Shown: positions 10,279 through 18,963 of the stretch, piece after piece
Layout of the letters: the number at the start of each line of letters is the position of its first letter
Numbering within the stretch: position 1 is the stretch's first letter
NCBI GenBank assembly: GCA_013390605.1
Contig: JACAUB010000001.1
Location: forward strand, 4,018,675-4,082,674
Source: Bacteroidota bacterium
Lineage (GTDB): Bacteria; Bacteroidota; Bacteroidia; Bacteroidales; Cfx3-03
Reading direction: 5' to 3'
Length of the DNA stretch: 64,000 nucleotides
Notes under the pieces: generated by a model
Databases searched by the model: none
Told to the model about the DNA's origin: nothing
The model's input: only the letters and a program-made list of their open reading frames with translations
Position numbers and translations under genes: made by a program

Positions 10279-11301
10279 ATGGGACTCTTTTCTTTTTTAA
10301 CCAAAGAAATTGCTATAGACCTCGGGACAGCGAATACAATCATTATCTACAACGATAAAGTTGTTGTAGATGAGCCTTCTATTGTAGCCATTGAGCGCAA
10401 TACAGGAAGGGTTATTGCCGTAGGTAAAAAAGCCATGATGATGCATGGTAAGACACATGAAAACATCAAGACGATCCGTCCTTTACGTGATGGTGTTATT
10501 GCTGATTTCCAGAGTGCGGAGCATATGCTTAAGGAATTTATCAAGATGGTAACTCCTCGCAAAACGCTATTTCCTCCTGCATTGAAGATGGTAATTTGTA
10601 TTCCGAGTGGAATAACCGAAGTAGAAGAAAGAGCCGTAAAAGACTCAGCCGAACAGGCAGGTGCAAAAGAAGTTAAGTTGATTCACGAACCTATGGCAGC
10701 AGCCATTGGTATCGGTATCGATGTAATGGAACCTACCGGTAATATGATTATCGACATAGGTGGTGGTACCAGTGAGATTGCTGTTATTGCACTTGGAGGT
10801 ATTGTAAATAACAAATCGATCCGTGTAGCGGGTGACGATTTGAACTATGATATCGAAGAGTATATGCGTAAACAACACAACATTAACATAGGTGAAAGAA
10901 CCTCTGAACGTATCAAAATCGAAGTAGGTGCAGCTATGGTTGATATCGATAATCCTCCTGCAGATTATGCAGTACATGGAAGAGATATGCTTACCGGTAT
11001 TCCGAAAGAGATTTATGTAAACTATGCTGAGATAGCGCATGCATTAGACAAAACTCTCTCGAAGATTGAAGCAGCTGTTTTGAATGCACTCGAAATGACT
11101 CCACCCGAATTAGCAGCCGACATCTATCGCACCGGAATCTATCTGGCTGGTGGTGGTGCATTGCTCCGTGGGCTAGATAAACGGTTACATATGAAAACCA
11201 AACTTCCCGTTCATGTTGCCGACGATCCATTGCGTGCTGTAGCTCGTGGAACAGGCATTGCTTTAAAGAACTTTGATAAATTTACTTTCCTCATTAAATA
11301 A
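10279..11301 (+). CDS. mreB: Rod shape-determining protein MreB (bacterial actin)
   Basis: MreB polymerises on the inner face of the membrane and directs lateral cell-wall synthesis. The 340-residue protein has the actin-fold phosphate loops: IDLGTANTIIIY at the N-terminus, IDIGGGTSEIAV around 158, and AGGGALLRGLD near 293. HEPMAAAIGIGIDV, typical of MreB, is also present. The length is normal. It heads mreB-mreC-mreD with its own promoter box. The gap to mreC holds a stem-loop, which could set the ratio of MreB to MreCD. Confidence 0.97.
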   Translation: MGLFSFLTKEIAIDLGTANTIIIYNDKVVVDEPSIVAIERNTGRVIAVGKKAMMMHGKTHENIKTIRPLRDGVIADFQSAEHMLKEFIKMVTPRKTLFPPALKMVICIPSGITEVEERAVKDSAEQAGAKEVKLIHEPMAAAIGIGIDVMEPTGNMIIDIGGGTSEIAVIALGGIVNNKSIRVAGDDLNYDIEEYMRKQHNINIGERTSERIKIEVGAAMVDIDNPPADYAVHGRDMLTGIPKEIYVNYAEIAHALDKTLSKIEAAVLNALEMTPPELAADIYRTGIYLAGGGALLRGLDKRLHMKTKLPVHVADDPLRAVARGTGIALKNFDKFTFLIK

Positions 11302-11317
11302 ACAATAACGCATCAGC

Positions 11318-11355
11318 ATATTTTACCATTATAATCTTCAATAATGGTAAAATAT
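11318..11355 (+). terminator. Stem-loop between mreB and mreC
   Basis: A perfect 15-bp AT-rich stem (11318-11332 with 11341-11355) closes an 8-base loop and can extend outward with one mismatch to 11314-11359. No T-run follows. It probably acts as an mRNA processing or stabilising hairpin inside the operon rather than as a full terminator. Confidence 0.45.
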
Positions 11356-11381
11356 ACTGAGGTGCCTCCAAATATAACAGC

Positions 11382-12212
11382 ATGCGAAACCTGTTTACTT
11401 TCTTGTGGAGACACTCCATGTTTTTCCTCTTCATCATTCTGGAAGCACTCTCTATCCTGTTAGTTGTTAAATATAACGGCTATCAGAAATCTGTTGCCTT
11501 TGGACAGTTTGATGAATTATCAGGATCAGTTCATCGTGCTTATAATAATCTTTGGGAATATTTTAATCTCAAAAAGGTCAATTCTAATCTGGCCGAAGAG
11601 AATGCAAGATATCGAAAGATGCTTCCATCTGCTTTTCTAATTACTGATTCGTTGGTCCATTACAAGAACGACACACTCTATCGTCAGCAGTATCAATATG
11701 TCTCAGCAGAAGTCATCAGTAATTCTACGAACACGGCAGCCAATTACATTCAACTCGACAAGGGACGGCTGCAGGGTATCGGAAAAGATATGGCAGTTAT
11801 CAGTCCAAAGGGAATTGTTGGGACTGTCGTTAATGTCTCAAATAATTTTGCATGGGTCATGTCGCTACTCAACAAAGAGTCGCGCATCAGTGTTCGTATC
11901 AAAAAGAATGCGCAAATTGGAACACTTGCATGGGAAGGAGGAAGTTATCTTTATGCTTCATTAAAAGATATTCCCACACATGTATCGGTTATAAAAGGCG
12001 ACACAATATTTACGAGTGGTTATTCACACATCTTCCCAAAAGGAGAGATGGTGGGAACCATCAGCGAAGTAACCATAAAACCCGGAGAGCATTTTTATAC
12101 GATCCAACTAAGGCTTGCGACCGATTTTAACAGCCTTGGGCATGTTTATGTTGTTAAGAATCTTCTTCGCGAAGAGCAAATGAAACTGCAAGAGACCAAC
12201 AAAAATGAGTAA
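11382..12212 (+). CDS. mreC: Rod shape-determining protein MreC
   Basis: MreC is a bitopic inner-membrane protein that links cytoplasmic MreB to periplasmic wall synthases. The 276-residue sequence has one N-terminal transmembrane helix (HSMFFLFIILEALSILLVV), a coiled-coil stretch (about 45-90) and a periplasmic beta-domain. That domain carries the conserved GLQ/GIGKDMAVISPKGIVGTVVNVS region and SYSHIFPKGEMVGTI-like motifs. It overlaps the mreD start by eight bases, which suggests translational coupling. Confidence 0.93.
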   Translation: MRNLFTFLWRHSMFFLFIILEALSILLVVKYNGYQKSVAFGQFDELSGSVHRAYNNLWEYFNLKKVNSNLAEENARYRKMLPSAFLITDSLVHYKNDTLYRQQYQYVSAEVISNSTNTAANYIQLDKGRLQGIGKDMAVISPKGIVGTVVNVSNNFAWVMSLLNKESRISVRIKKNAQIGTLAWEGGSYLYASLKDIPTHVSVIKGDTIFTSGYSHIFPKGEMVGTISEVTIKPGEHFYTIQLRLATDFNSLGHVYVVKNLLREEQMKLQETNKNE

Positions 12213-12717
12213 TACATTTATCAGAATATCCTTACGGTTCGTCGTATTAATCTTAGTTCAAGTTTTGATACTGAGTAATGTTCATTTTTTGGGATATCTT
12301 AATCCTTATGTCTACCTGCTCTTTATCCTTACGATGCCTTTTGAAACCCCAAAATGGGTATTATTGATTACTGCTTTTGCCCTGGGCCTTTCGGTCGATC
12401 TTTTTTCTAATTCGCTGGGTATGCATGCAGCAGCCTCTGTTTTTGCTGCCTACTTTAGACCTGGTGTTATCAGTCTGATCACCTCCCGCAAAGAGTATGA
12501 GCCAGGTGTAGAGCCCTCCATCGCTGACCTTGGTTTTCAATGGTTTATTACATACACCTTCATCATTACGTTTCTACACCATTTCTTCCTGTTTCTAATT
12601 GAGGCTTTCAGATTTTCGGGGTTCTTTAGGACTCTTGGTCATAGTTTCAATAATGCACTGTTTACAATTCTAATTATCATTCTTGCACAGTATATTTTTT
12701 ATCATAAGAAGAAGTAA
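12205..12717 (+). CDS. mreD: Rod shape-determining protein MreD
   Basis: MreD is a small polytopic membrane protein of the elongasome. The 170-residue sequence is almost entirely hydrophobic, with about five helices, including LNPYVYLLFILTMPF and LLITAFALGLSVDLFS, a segment typical of Bacteroidota MreD. The call rests on this pattern and on its place after mreC, with an eight-base overlap. In many Bacteroidota the next genes are mrdA (PBP2) and rodA; here an unrelated thioredoxin lipoprotein follows. Confidence 0.9.
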   Translation: MSNTFIRISLRFVVLILVQVLILSNVHFLGYLNPYVYLLFILTMPFETPKWVLLITAFALGLSVDLFSNSLGMHAAASVFAAYFRPGVISLITSRKEYEPGVEPSIADLGFQWFITYTFIITFLHHFFLFLIEAFRFSGFFRTLGHSFNNALFTILIIILAQYIFYHKKK

Positions 12718-12723
12718 CTTATC

Positions 12724-12731
12724 TATATTTG
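12724..12731 (+). promoter_or_regulatory. Candidate -7 promoter box of the thioredoxin lipoprotein gene
   Basis: TATATTTG matches TAnnTTTG exactly, 29 bases before the chosen start at 12761. It suggests that this gene is not simply part of the mre operon. Confidence 0.5.
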
Positions 12732-12760
12732 TACGATCTGTACTTTCAACTTCGAAAATA

Positions 12761-13879
12761 ATGACCGCTATACGGTATAAACTATTCATTCCGTTATTTC
12801 TGATTTCATGCTTTTGCCTGCAATCCTGTGTAAATCAGGACAAAGATACTTTCACTATAGTAGGTGAGATAAAAGGAATCAATCAAGGCAATGCGCTTTT
12901 ATATAACCTAGAAGAAACGGGCCCCCGACTGATCGATTCGTCAAAAATCGATAATGGGAAGTTCTCTTTTAAAGGGAAAATAACACTACCAGAGATGGTT
13001 CTGTTAAAAATTGATGGCAATAGAGCTGGTATCCCCTTCTTTTTAGAAGCAGGAAAAATTCGTTTTAAAGCCAGTGCTGATAGTCTGAATGGCGCCAACA
13101 TCAGTGGTTCTGAGAGTAACGACCTCTATCAGAAATTCCATGAAGAGATGCACCGCTACGATGAACAGAGTCGTAACATTTTAGATCGTTATATGCAGGC
13201 TAAAAGTAATAGCGATACTTCACTCATGAATAAGTTTTATGAAGCAAATTCAGAGGTTGATAAGGAGCGGATTATATTTACCCGTGATTTTGTAAAACAA
13301 AACCGAGAGAGCAATGTGGCTATCTTTATTGCGGCAACACAATTGATCTATTCAATGGAGGCAGATGACCTGAAACAGATTAGTGACGCGTTCCCTTACA
13401 AACTAAAAGATTCAAAATATCTGAGGTTACTTTCTAATCAGGTTAAAGCATTAAACCGGGTCAGTATCGGTCAACCTGCACCCAGTTTTACATTAAACGA
13501 TATAAATAATCATCCTGTACGATTATCCGATTTCAAAGGAAAGATTATCCTGGTCGATTTCTGGGCTTCATGGTGTAAACCATGCAGAGAGGAACATCCC
13601 GATTTAATATCGATATATCAGAAGTATAAAGACAAAAACTTCGACATACTTAGCGTTTCTATTGACGAAGATATGACGCTTTGGAGAGACGCAGTGAAAC
13701 TGGATAAGTTAACATGGTCACAGATTTCCGATTTAAAAGGATTGAATAATGTTGCGCTGAAACAATACGGGGTGGTTAAAATCCCCTCCAATGTACTGAT
13801 TGATAAGAGCGGCATCATCATGGCGAGAAACATAAAACCTAAGCAGCTTGCAGAAAAGTTAAAGCAACTTTTGAAATAA
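12761..13879 (+). CDS. DUF4369/thioredoxin-like lipoprotein (TlpA/ResA type)
   Basis: This is a membrane-anchored thiol-disulfide oxidoreductase of the TlpA/ResA class. The start at 12761 gives a lipoprotein signal ending in CLQSC; the open frame extends upstream into mreD without such a signal. A DUF4369 domain (about 28-115, FTIVGEIKGINQGNALLYNL) is followed by a helical linker. A C-terminal AhpC/TSA-TlpA domain carries the WCKPC active site in DFWASWCKPCREEHP. Proteins of this build in Bacteroidota probably keep envelope cysteines reduced, but specific partners are unknown. A REP-like palindrome follows the stop codon. Confidence 0.88.
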   Translation: MTAIRYKLFIPLFLISCFCLQSCVNQDKDTFTIVGEIKGINQGNALLYNLEETGPRLIDSSKIDNGKFSFKGKITLPEMVLLKIDGNRAGIPFFLEAGKIRFKASADSLNGANISGSESNDLYQKFHEEMHRYDEQSRNILDRYMQAKSNSDTSLMNKFYEANSEVDKERIIFTRDFVKQNRESNVAIFIAATQLIYSMEADDLKQISDAFPYKLKDSKYLRLLSNQVKALNRVSIGQPAPSFTLNDINNHPVRLSDFKGKIILVDFWASWCKPCREEHPDLISIYQKYKDKNFDILSVSIDEDMTLWRDAVKLDKLTWSQISDLKGLNNVALKQYGVVKIPSNVLIDKSGIIMARNIKPKQLAEKLKQLLK

Positions 13880-13888
13880 GATCATAAA

Positions 13889-13973
13889 GTCGCCATTTTG
13901 ACTGCAGAAAGAAATCTCTAAAAGCAGTACAACAACTAATGGGAGTTTTTTCCCTACGGTCGAAATGACAGAG
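13889..13973 (+). repeat. REP-like dispersed palindrome, copy 1
   Basis: An imperfect inverted repeat has a left arm at about 13891-13918 and a right arm at about 13941-13971. The right arm carries the core CCCTACGGTCGAAATGACA. The core (13934-13973) matches copy 2 (32334-32373) at 29 of 40 positions. Both copies have the same orientation and lie shortly downstream of a plus-strand gene. A further CGAAATGAC occurs at about 13985. Confidence 0.65.
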
Positions 13974-14025
13974 TGGGACTGTACGAAATGACGAGATATG
14001 CTTATCAACCGCAAATAGTAAATCA

Positions 14026-16350
14026 ATGAATTCAAAATGGTTTCTCCTCATAGCCTGTACACTTCTATTCCTATCGCCCGATAAGCTTATAGGTCAGGGT
14101 ATTGCTGTACAACAATGGAGAGATCATCTTCCCTTCAGCCATTTAATCTCCTTAGCCCGTAGTGCGGATAAGGTCTATGCAGCTTCCTACTATGGTATCT
14201 TTGTCTATGATACAGAAGATAATAGCATTAGTAAACTCACAAAAATAAATGGCCTCACTGATATCGGGATTAGCAAAATCTCATATAGTACTATCAACGA
14301 CCTCTTACTCATTGCCTACCAGAATGCCAATCTGGATATTGTAACAGGAGGTAAGATCATCAACATGCCCGATATTAAGAATAAGAACATATCCGGCGAT
14401 AAGACCATCTACAATATCTGTTTTCGCGATCGCTTTGCCTATCTCTGTTGTGGATTTGGCGTTGTAGTAATTGATCTGGTAAAACAGGAGGTCTCCGATA
14501 CCTGGTACATCGGCAACAACGGGAGTGCTACCAAAGTTTATGATCTCACATTCGACGCAAACGGACAAACCATCTATGCGGCTACAGAAACCGGACTACG
14601 AAAGGCTTTGGTAAGTGCAAATCCAACGCTTTTCTCATCATGGACTCAGGTTGCCCCTATCTCCAATAACAGCACTGTCTTTAATCTTGTTGTAACGGTA
14701 AACGACAAAATTCTGACGAATCGGAAAGGGGCACAATATAATCAGGATACATTATATCTCTTCGACAATAATAGATGGAGTGTCTTTATGAAAGATGTCT
14801 ACCTTCCTCGCTTCAGTCTTGATGCCAATAATGGACGGATTGCGGTTAACATGAATTTTGCAGCCAACATCATGAATGTGGATGGATCAGTATATTCGCA
14901 GATATTGAATTACAAACCCACTGCCATGCAGGCGCTTGACATGATACTCGATCCTGATGGTACAGCATGGATTGCTGACGCATCATCTGCTCTGATCAAA
15001 GTTTCGCCTCAGGGCTCAATCACAAAGATCGAGACCAACGGTCCTTCGCAGGCTTCTACCTTTGCCATTGCCACCACCGGAAAAGATGTTTGGGCTGTAG
15101 CCGGTGGTTTTAACAACTCATATGGGAACAATTATCTGATGGCAAATGCCTTTTCTTTTATAAACGGGAACTGGAACGCCTACAATAATGAGAACCAATC
15201 ACTTCTAGGCGATGCCCGTGATTATGATGCAATTGCTATTGATCCAAAAAATGCAAAGCATCTGTATATCGGATCATGGGGTTGGGGTATTTCTGAATAT
15301 CTGGATGGAACACTTAAAACACAATATACAGCCACAAACTCATCACTTAGATCAACACCATTTTCTGTAGACCAGTCTATCCGGATTGGAGGACTGGCCT
15401 TCGACAGCAAAGGAAATCTTTGGGCTACCAACTCCATCACTCCAAATCTGCTCTCTGTAAAAAAAACGGATGGAACATGGCGGTCGTTCGATCTATCACC
15501 CTATAATTCAATAGATGTCGAAAAAATTATTGTTGACCAGAACGATCAGAAATGGATTATTCTCAGAGAACATAGCATCATCGTATTCAACGACAACAAT
15601 ACCATCGACAACACCACAGATGATAAACTCACAAAACTAACTGAAGTTACAGGGAATGGGAATCTGCCAGGGACTAAAATATACACCATTGTCGCCGACA
15701 AGGATGGCGCAATATGGATAGGTTCTGATAAAGGGGTAAGTGTTATCTATAATCCCGGTAATGTTTTTACCGGAAGCCATTATGATGCGCAGATTGTGAG
15801 GATAGAAAATAATGGACAGCTCATACCACTACTCGAAAACGAATCGGTTACTGCTATTGCGATTGACGGGGCCAACCGGAAATGGATGGGAACAGCCAAC
15901 TCCGGACTTTTTTTAATCTCGGCTGATGGAACAAAAGAGCTGCTACATCTTACGGCAGACAACAGTCCACTTCTCTCCAATACCATTTCATGCATTGGTG
16001 TAAATACAGATGGCGAAGTATTTATAGGAACAGATAAAGGACTCATCTCTTATCGAAGCACCGCTTCAGAACCTACCGAAAACAACAAGGGTGTCTTTGC
16101 GTTCCCAAATCCCGTCAGGCCAAGCTACACAGGTGTCATTTCCATAAAGGGACTGACTTTCAATGCAGATGTGCGCATTACCGATGTATCCGGACATTTG
16201 GTTTCGCAGATGAAAGCCGATGGCGGACAGGCGACATGGGATGGAAAAGATTTAAAAGGACGCAGGATAGCTCCGGGTGTTTATCTTGTCTTCGTCAGCA
16301 ACAACGATGGAACCAGTACTGCCGTCACAAAAATTCTCATTATAAGATAA
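14026..16350 (+). CDS. porZ: Type IX secretion system protein PorZ
   Basis: PorZ is part of the T9SS attachment complex at the cell surface; in the well-studied oral species it delivers anionic lipopolysaccharide to the sortase PorU. The 774-residue protein starts with a signal peptide (MNSKWFLLIACTLLFLSPDKLIG) and then the characteristic QQWRDHLPFSHLISLARSADKVYA. Two beta-propeller domains follow, with repeated two-component-regulator-propeller blades such as DGAIWIGSDKGVSVIYN. It ends in a T9SS-type sorting domain (about 685-774, FAFPNPVRPSYTGVISIKG to GVYLVFVS). It lies 11 bases upstream of recO, an arrangement often seen in Bacteroidota. It implies that a T9SS is encoded elsewhere in this genome. 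Confidence 0.9.
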   Translation: MNSKWFLLIACTLLFLSPDKLIGQGIAVQQWRDHLPFSHLISLARSADKVYAASYYGIFVYDTEDNSISKLTKINGLTDIGISKISYSTINDLLLIAYQNANLDIVTGGKIINMPDIKNKNISGDKTIYNICFRDRFAYLCCGFGVVVIDLVKQEVSDTWYIGNNGSATKVYDLTFDANGQTIYAATETGLRKALVSANPTLFSSWTQVAPISNNSTVFNLVVTVNDKILTNRKGAQYNQDTLYLFDNNRWSVFMKDVYLPRFSLDANNGRIAVNMNFAANIMNVDGSVYSQILNYKPTAMQALDMILDPDGTAWIADASSALIKVSPQGSITKIETNGPSQASTFAIATTGKDVWAVAGGFNNSYGNNYLMANAFSFINGNWNAYNNENQSLLGDARDYDAIAIDPKNAKHLYIGSWGWGISEYLDGTLKTQYTATNSSLRSTPFSVDQSIRIGGLAFDSKGNLWATNSITPNLLSVKKTDGTWRSFDLSPYNSIDVEKIIVDQNDQKWIILREHSIIVFNDNNTIDNTTDDKLTKLTEVTGNGNLPGTKIYTIVADKDGAIWIGSDKGVSVIYNPGNVFTGSHYDAQIVRIENNGQLIPLLENESVTAIAIDGANRKWMGTANSGLFLISADGTKELLHLTADNSPLLSNTISCIGVNTDGEVFIGTDKGLISYRSTASEPTENNKGVFAFPNPVRPSYTGVISIKGLTFNADVRITDVSGHLVSQMKADGGQATWDGKDLKGRRIAPGVYLVFVSNNDGTSTAVTKILIIR

Positions 16351-16361
16351 CGCCCCACGCC

Positions 16362-17087
16362 ATGCTAAACAAAACCAACGGCATTGTATTACACACCATA
16401 AAGTACGGCGAAACCAGCGTAATTGTAAGGGTCTATACCGAACTTTTTGGAATCCAATCTTATATTCTGAAAGGAGCCCGTGGTGCAAAATCAAAAAATA
16501 AGATGAATCATTTGTCTCCGCTAACGTTGCTGGAGATGGATGTTTATCATAAAGAGAGTTCACATTTGCAGTACATCCGCGAGATGAGAATAACCCACCC
16601 CTTCTCTTCTATTCCGTTCGATATTGTTAAAAGTAGTATCTCGCTTTTCATCAACGAAGTGATCAACCGCGCGGTTCGCGAAGAAGAACCCAACCCTCCC
16701 CTTTTCACCTTTCTTGAGAATAGCATTCGTTGGTTCGATTTGGTTCAAAATAACTATACCAACTTTCACCTCTGGTTTATGGTTCACTTTAGCCGGTATC
16801 TTGGCTTCACACCTCATGATAACTATTCCGCCACGAACCATATTTTCAATCTGCGCGAAGGATGTTATCAACCCATGTTGCCCGAGCATGCCGACTATCT
16901 GGACAACCCCTTGTGCAGCTATCTGGCCGATTTAGCTGAAACCAGACTAACAGAACTACCTTTATTACAAATCCCCTCCCCTATTCGACAAGACCTGCTT
17001 CCTCGGTTAGTCGATTTTTACCGGTTTCACATATCAGGGATGAAAGATATCAACTCGCTACAGGTTTTGCACGAGATATTCAGCTAG
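16362..17087 (+). CDS. recO: DNA repair protein RecO
   Basis: RecO helps load RecA onto SSB-coated single-stranded DNA in the RecFOR pathway. The chosen start at 16362 gives 241 residues beginning MLNKTNGIVLHTIKYGETS, the usual OB-fold start; upstream codons in the same frame lie inside porZ and are not RecO-like. The N-terminal OB domain (about 1-80) includes the basic loop ARGAKSKNKMNHLSPLTLLEM, and the rest is helical. It lacks the four-Cys zinc motif found in some RecO proteins, as is common in this phylum. It is closely linked to porZ and probably co-transcribed with it. Confidence 0.92.
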   Translation: MLNKTNGIVLHTIKYGETSVIVRVYTELFGIQSYILKGARGAKSKNKMNHLSPLTLLEMDVYHKESSHLQYIREMRITHPFSSIPFDIVKSSISLFINEVINRAVREEEPNPPLFTFLENSIRWFDLVQNNYTNFHLWFMVHFSRYLGFTPHDNYSATNHIFNLREGCYQPMLPEHADYLDNPLCSYLADLAETRLTELPLLQIPSPIRQDLLPRLVDFYRFHISGMKDINSLQVLHEIFS

Positions 17088-17155
17088 GCAACTATCTATT
17101 AAAGGTTCAGCATCGAAATCTGCATTCCAAAACACAGTGCTTAAACACAATTTCG

Positions 17156-17164
17156 TATCTTTGC
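17156..17164 (+). promoter_or_regulatory. Candidate -7 promoter box of lysS
   Basis: TATCTTTGC is an exact match to TAnnTTTGC, 18 bases before the lysS start, so lysS appears to have its own promoter. No clear -33 element was seen. Confidence 0.65.
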
Positions 17165-17182
17165 AAAAAATAACGATTAATT

Positions 17183-18901
17183 ATGAGTTTGGAACTGAGC
17201 GAACAGGAAATCATAAGGCGCAATTCAATGGACGAATTGCTGAAAATGGGCATAAATCCCTATCCTGCCGAAGCATTTGATGTGAATGTTACCGTAAAAG
17301 AAATCCTTGAGAAATATCCAACCGATAACACCATCTATCAGGAAGTTAGTCTGGCTGGCCGTATTATGGGTCGTCGTATCATGGGCGCTGCTTCGTTTAT
17401 AGAGCTGCAAGATGCTACTGGACGTATTCAGATCTACATCAAGAGAGACGATCTTTGCCCTACTGAAGATAAGTCGTTCTATAATATAGTGTTTAAGCGT
17501 CTTTTCGATATAGGTGATATTATTGGTATCACCGGTTTTGTTTTCATCACTCAGATGGGTGAGATAACCATTCACGTTAAAGAGCTCAAGTTATTAAGTA
17601 AATCGTTGAAACCCCTCCCTGTAGTAAAGGAAAAGGACGGTGAACTGTTTGATTCATTCTCAGATCCTGAACAACGTTATAGAATGCGTTACGTAGATTT
17701 GATTGTAAACAACCAAATCAAAGATGTATTTGTAAAACGCACCGTTATGGTCAACACCATGCGTAACTACCTTAATGAAAAGGGATATCTTGAAGTTGAA
17801 ACGCCAATCCTGCAACCGTTATATGGTGGTGCAGCAGCACGTCCTTTTAAATCGCATCACAACTCATTAGACATGACGCTCTATTTGCGTATTGCAAATG
17901 AGCTTTATCTAAAAAGACTGATTGTAGGTGGTTTTGATGGCGTTTACGAGTTCTCAAAAGACTTCCGTAACGAAGGAATGGATCGTTTCCATAACCCTGA
18001 GTTTACACAGATGGAGCTTTATGTAGCTTACAAAGATTACAACTGGATGATGGATACCGTTGAAGAGATGGTTGAACGCATCGCAATGAATCTTCATGGA
18101 ACCACCAAGGTACAGGTTGGCGAAAACCTGATCGACTTTAAACGTCCCTGGAAACGCTTTACCATGTACGAAGGCATCCAGCACTTCACCGGAATTGATA
18201 TCTCCGAGATGGATGAAACACAGATTCGTGAAGTAGCCACTAAAGTTGGTGCCGAAATTGACGAAACCATGGGTAAGGGTAAATTGATTGATGAGATCTT
18301 TGGTACCGTTGCCGAACCCAATATTATACAACCAACCTTTATCACAGACTACCCTGTAGAAATGTCGCCATTAGCCAAGAAGCACCGCACCAAAGCAGGA
18401 CTTGTTGAGCGTTTTGAAGCCATCTGCAATGGTAAAGAGTTGTGCAACTCGTTCTCCGAATTAAACGACCCTATCGATCAGCGCCAACGTTTTGAATCGC
18501 AACTCGAGCTAGGTAAACGTGGAGATGATGAGTCGATGGTACTCGACGAAGACTTCTTGAGAGCCCTCGAATATGGAATGCCTCCAACAGCCGGTTTGGG
18601 TATCGGCATAGACCGACTGGCTATGATCATGACCAATCAAACTTCTATTCAGGATGTGTTATTCTTCCCACAGATGCGCCCTGAAAAGAAAGCTGCCGAA
18701 CTTACCGATGATGATTTAAGAGCAATTGGTGTTCCGGAAGGTTGGATTCCAGCCATCAGAAAAACCAGTTACAAAACCATAGAGGCATTAAAAGAGGCCA
18801 ACCCTAATAAGTTCTACAACGATCTGGGCGGCTTAAGGAAGAAGTTGAAACTCGATGTTCCTATGCCAACAATCGACGATGTTAAAAGCTGGTTAGCATA
18901 A
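17183..18901 (+). CDS. lysS: Lysyl-tRNA synthetase, class II
   Basis: This enzyme charges tRNA-Lys. The 572-residue protein has an N-terminal OB-fold anticodon-binding domain (about 55-160, VSLAGRIMGRRIMGAASFIELQD). The class II catalytic core shows motif 2 at FRNEGMDRFHNPEFTQME and motif 3 at GLGIGIDRLAM. A C-terminal extension of roughly 70 residues (from about 505) follows motif 3, as in other Bacteroidota LysRS. It is monocistronic by appearance, with its own promoter box and a strong terminator. Confidence 0.97.
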   Translation: MSLELSEQEIIRRNSMDELLKMGINPYPAEAFDVNVTVKEILEKYPTDNTIYQEVSLAGRIMGRRIMGAASFIELQDATGRIQIYIKRDDLCPTEDKSFYNIVFKRLFDIGDIIGITGFVFITQMGEITIHVKELKLLSKSLKPLPVVKEKDGELFDSFSDPEQRYRMRYVDLIVNNQIKDVFVKRTVMVNTMRNYLNEKGYLEVETPILQPLYGGAAARPFKSHHNSLDMTLYLRIANELYLKRLIVGGFDGVYEFSKDFRNEGMDRFHNPEFTQMELYVAYKDYNWMMDTVEEMVERIAMNLHGTTKVQVGENLIDFKRPWKRFTMYEGIQHFTGIDISEMDETQIREVATKVGAEIDETMGKGKLIDEIFGTVAEPNIIQPTFITDYPVEMSPLAKKHRTKAGLVERFEAICNGKELCNSFSELNDPIDQRQRFESQLELGKRGDDESMVLDEDFLRALEYGMPPTAGLGIGIDRLAMIMTNQTSIQDVLFFPQMRPEKKAAELTDDDLRAIGVPEGWIPAIRKTSYKTIEALKEANPNKFYNDLGGLRKKLKLDVPMPTIDDVKSWLA

Positions 18902-18923
18902 CGCAACCGAAACATCAATATTC

Positions 18924-18963
18924 AAGGCTGTCTGAAAAGAGAAACGTTCTTTCAGACAGCCTT
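18924..18963 (+). terminator. Rho-independent terminator of lysS
   Basis: A perfect 14-bp stem (18924-18937 with 18950-18963) is followed by TTCATTT, 22 bases after the lysS stop codon. GC content in the stem is good. Confidence 0.8.
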
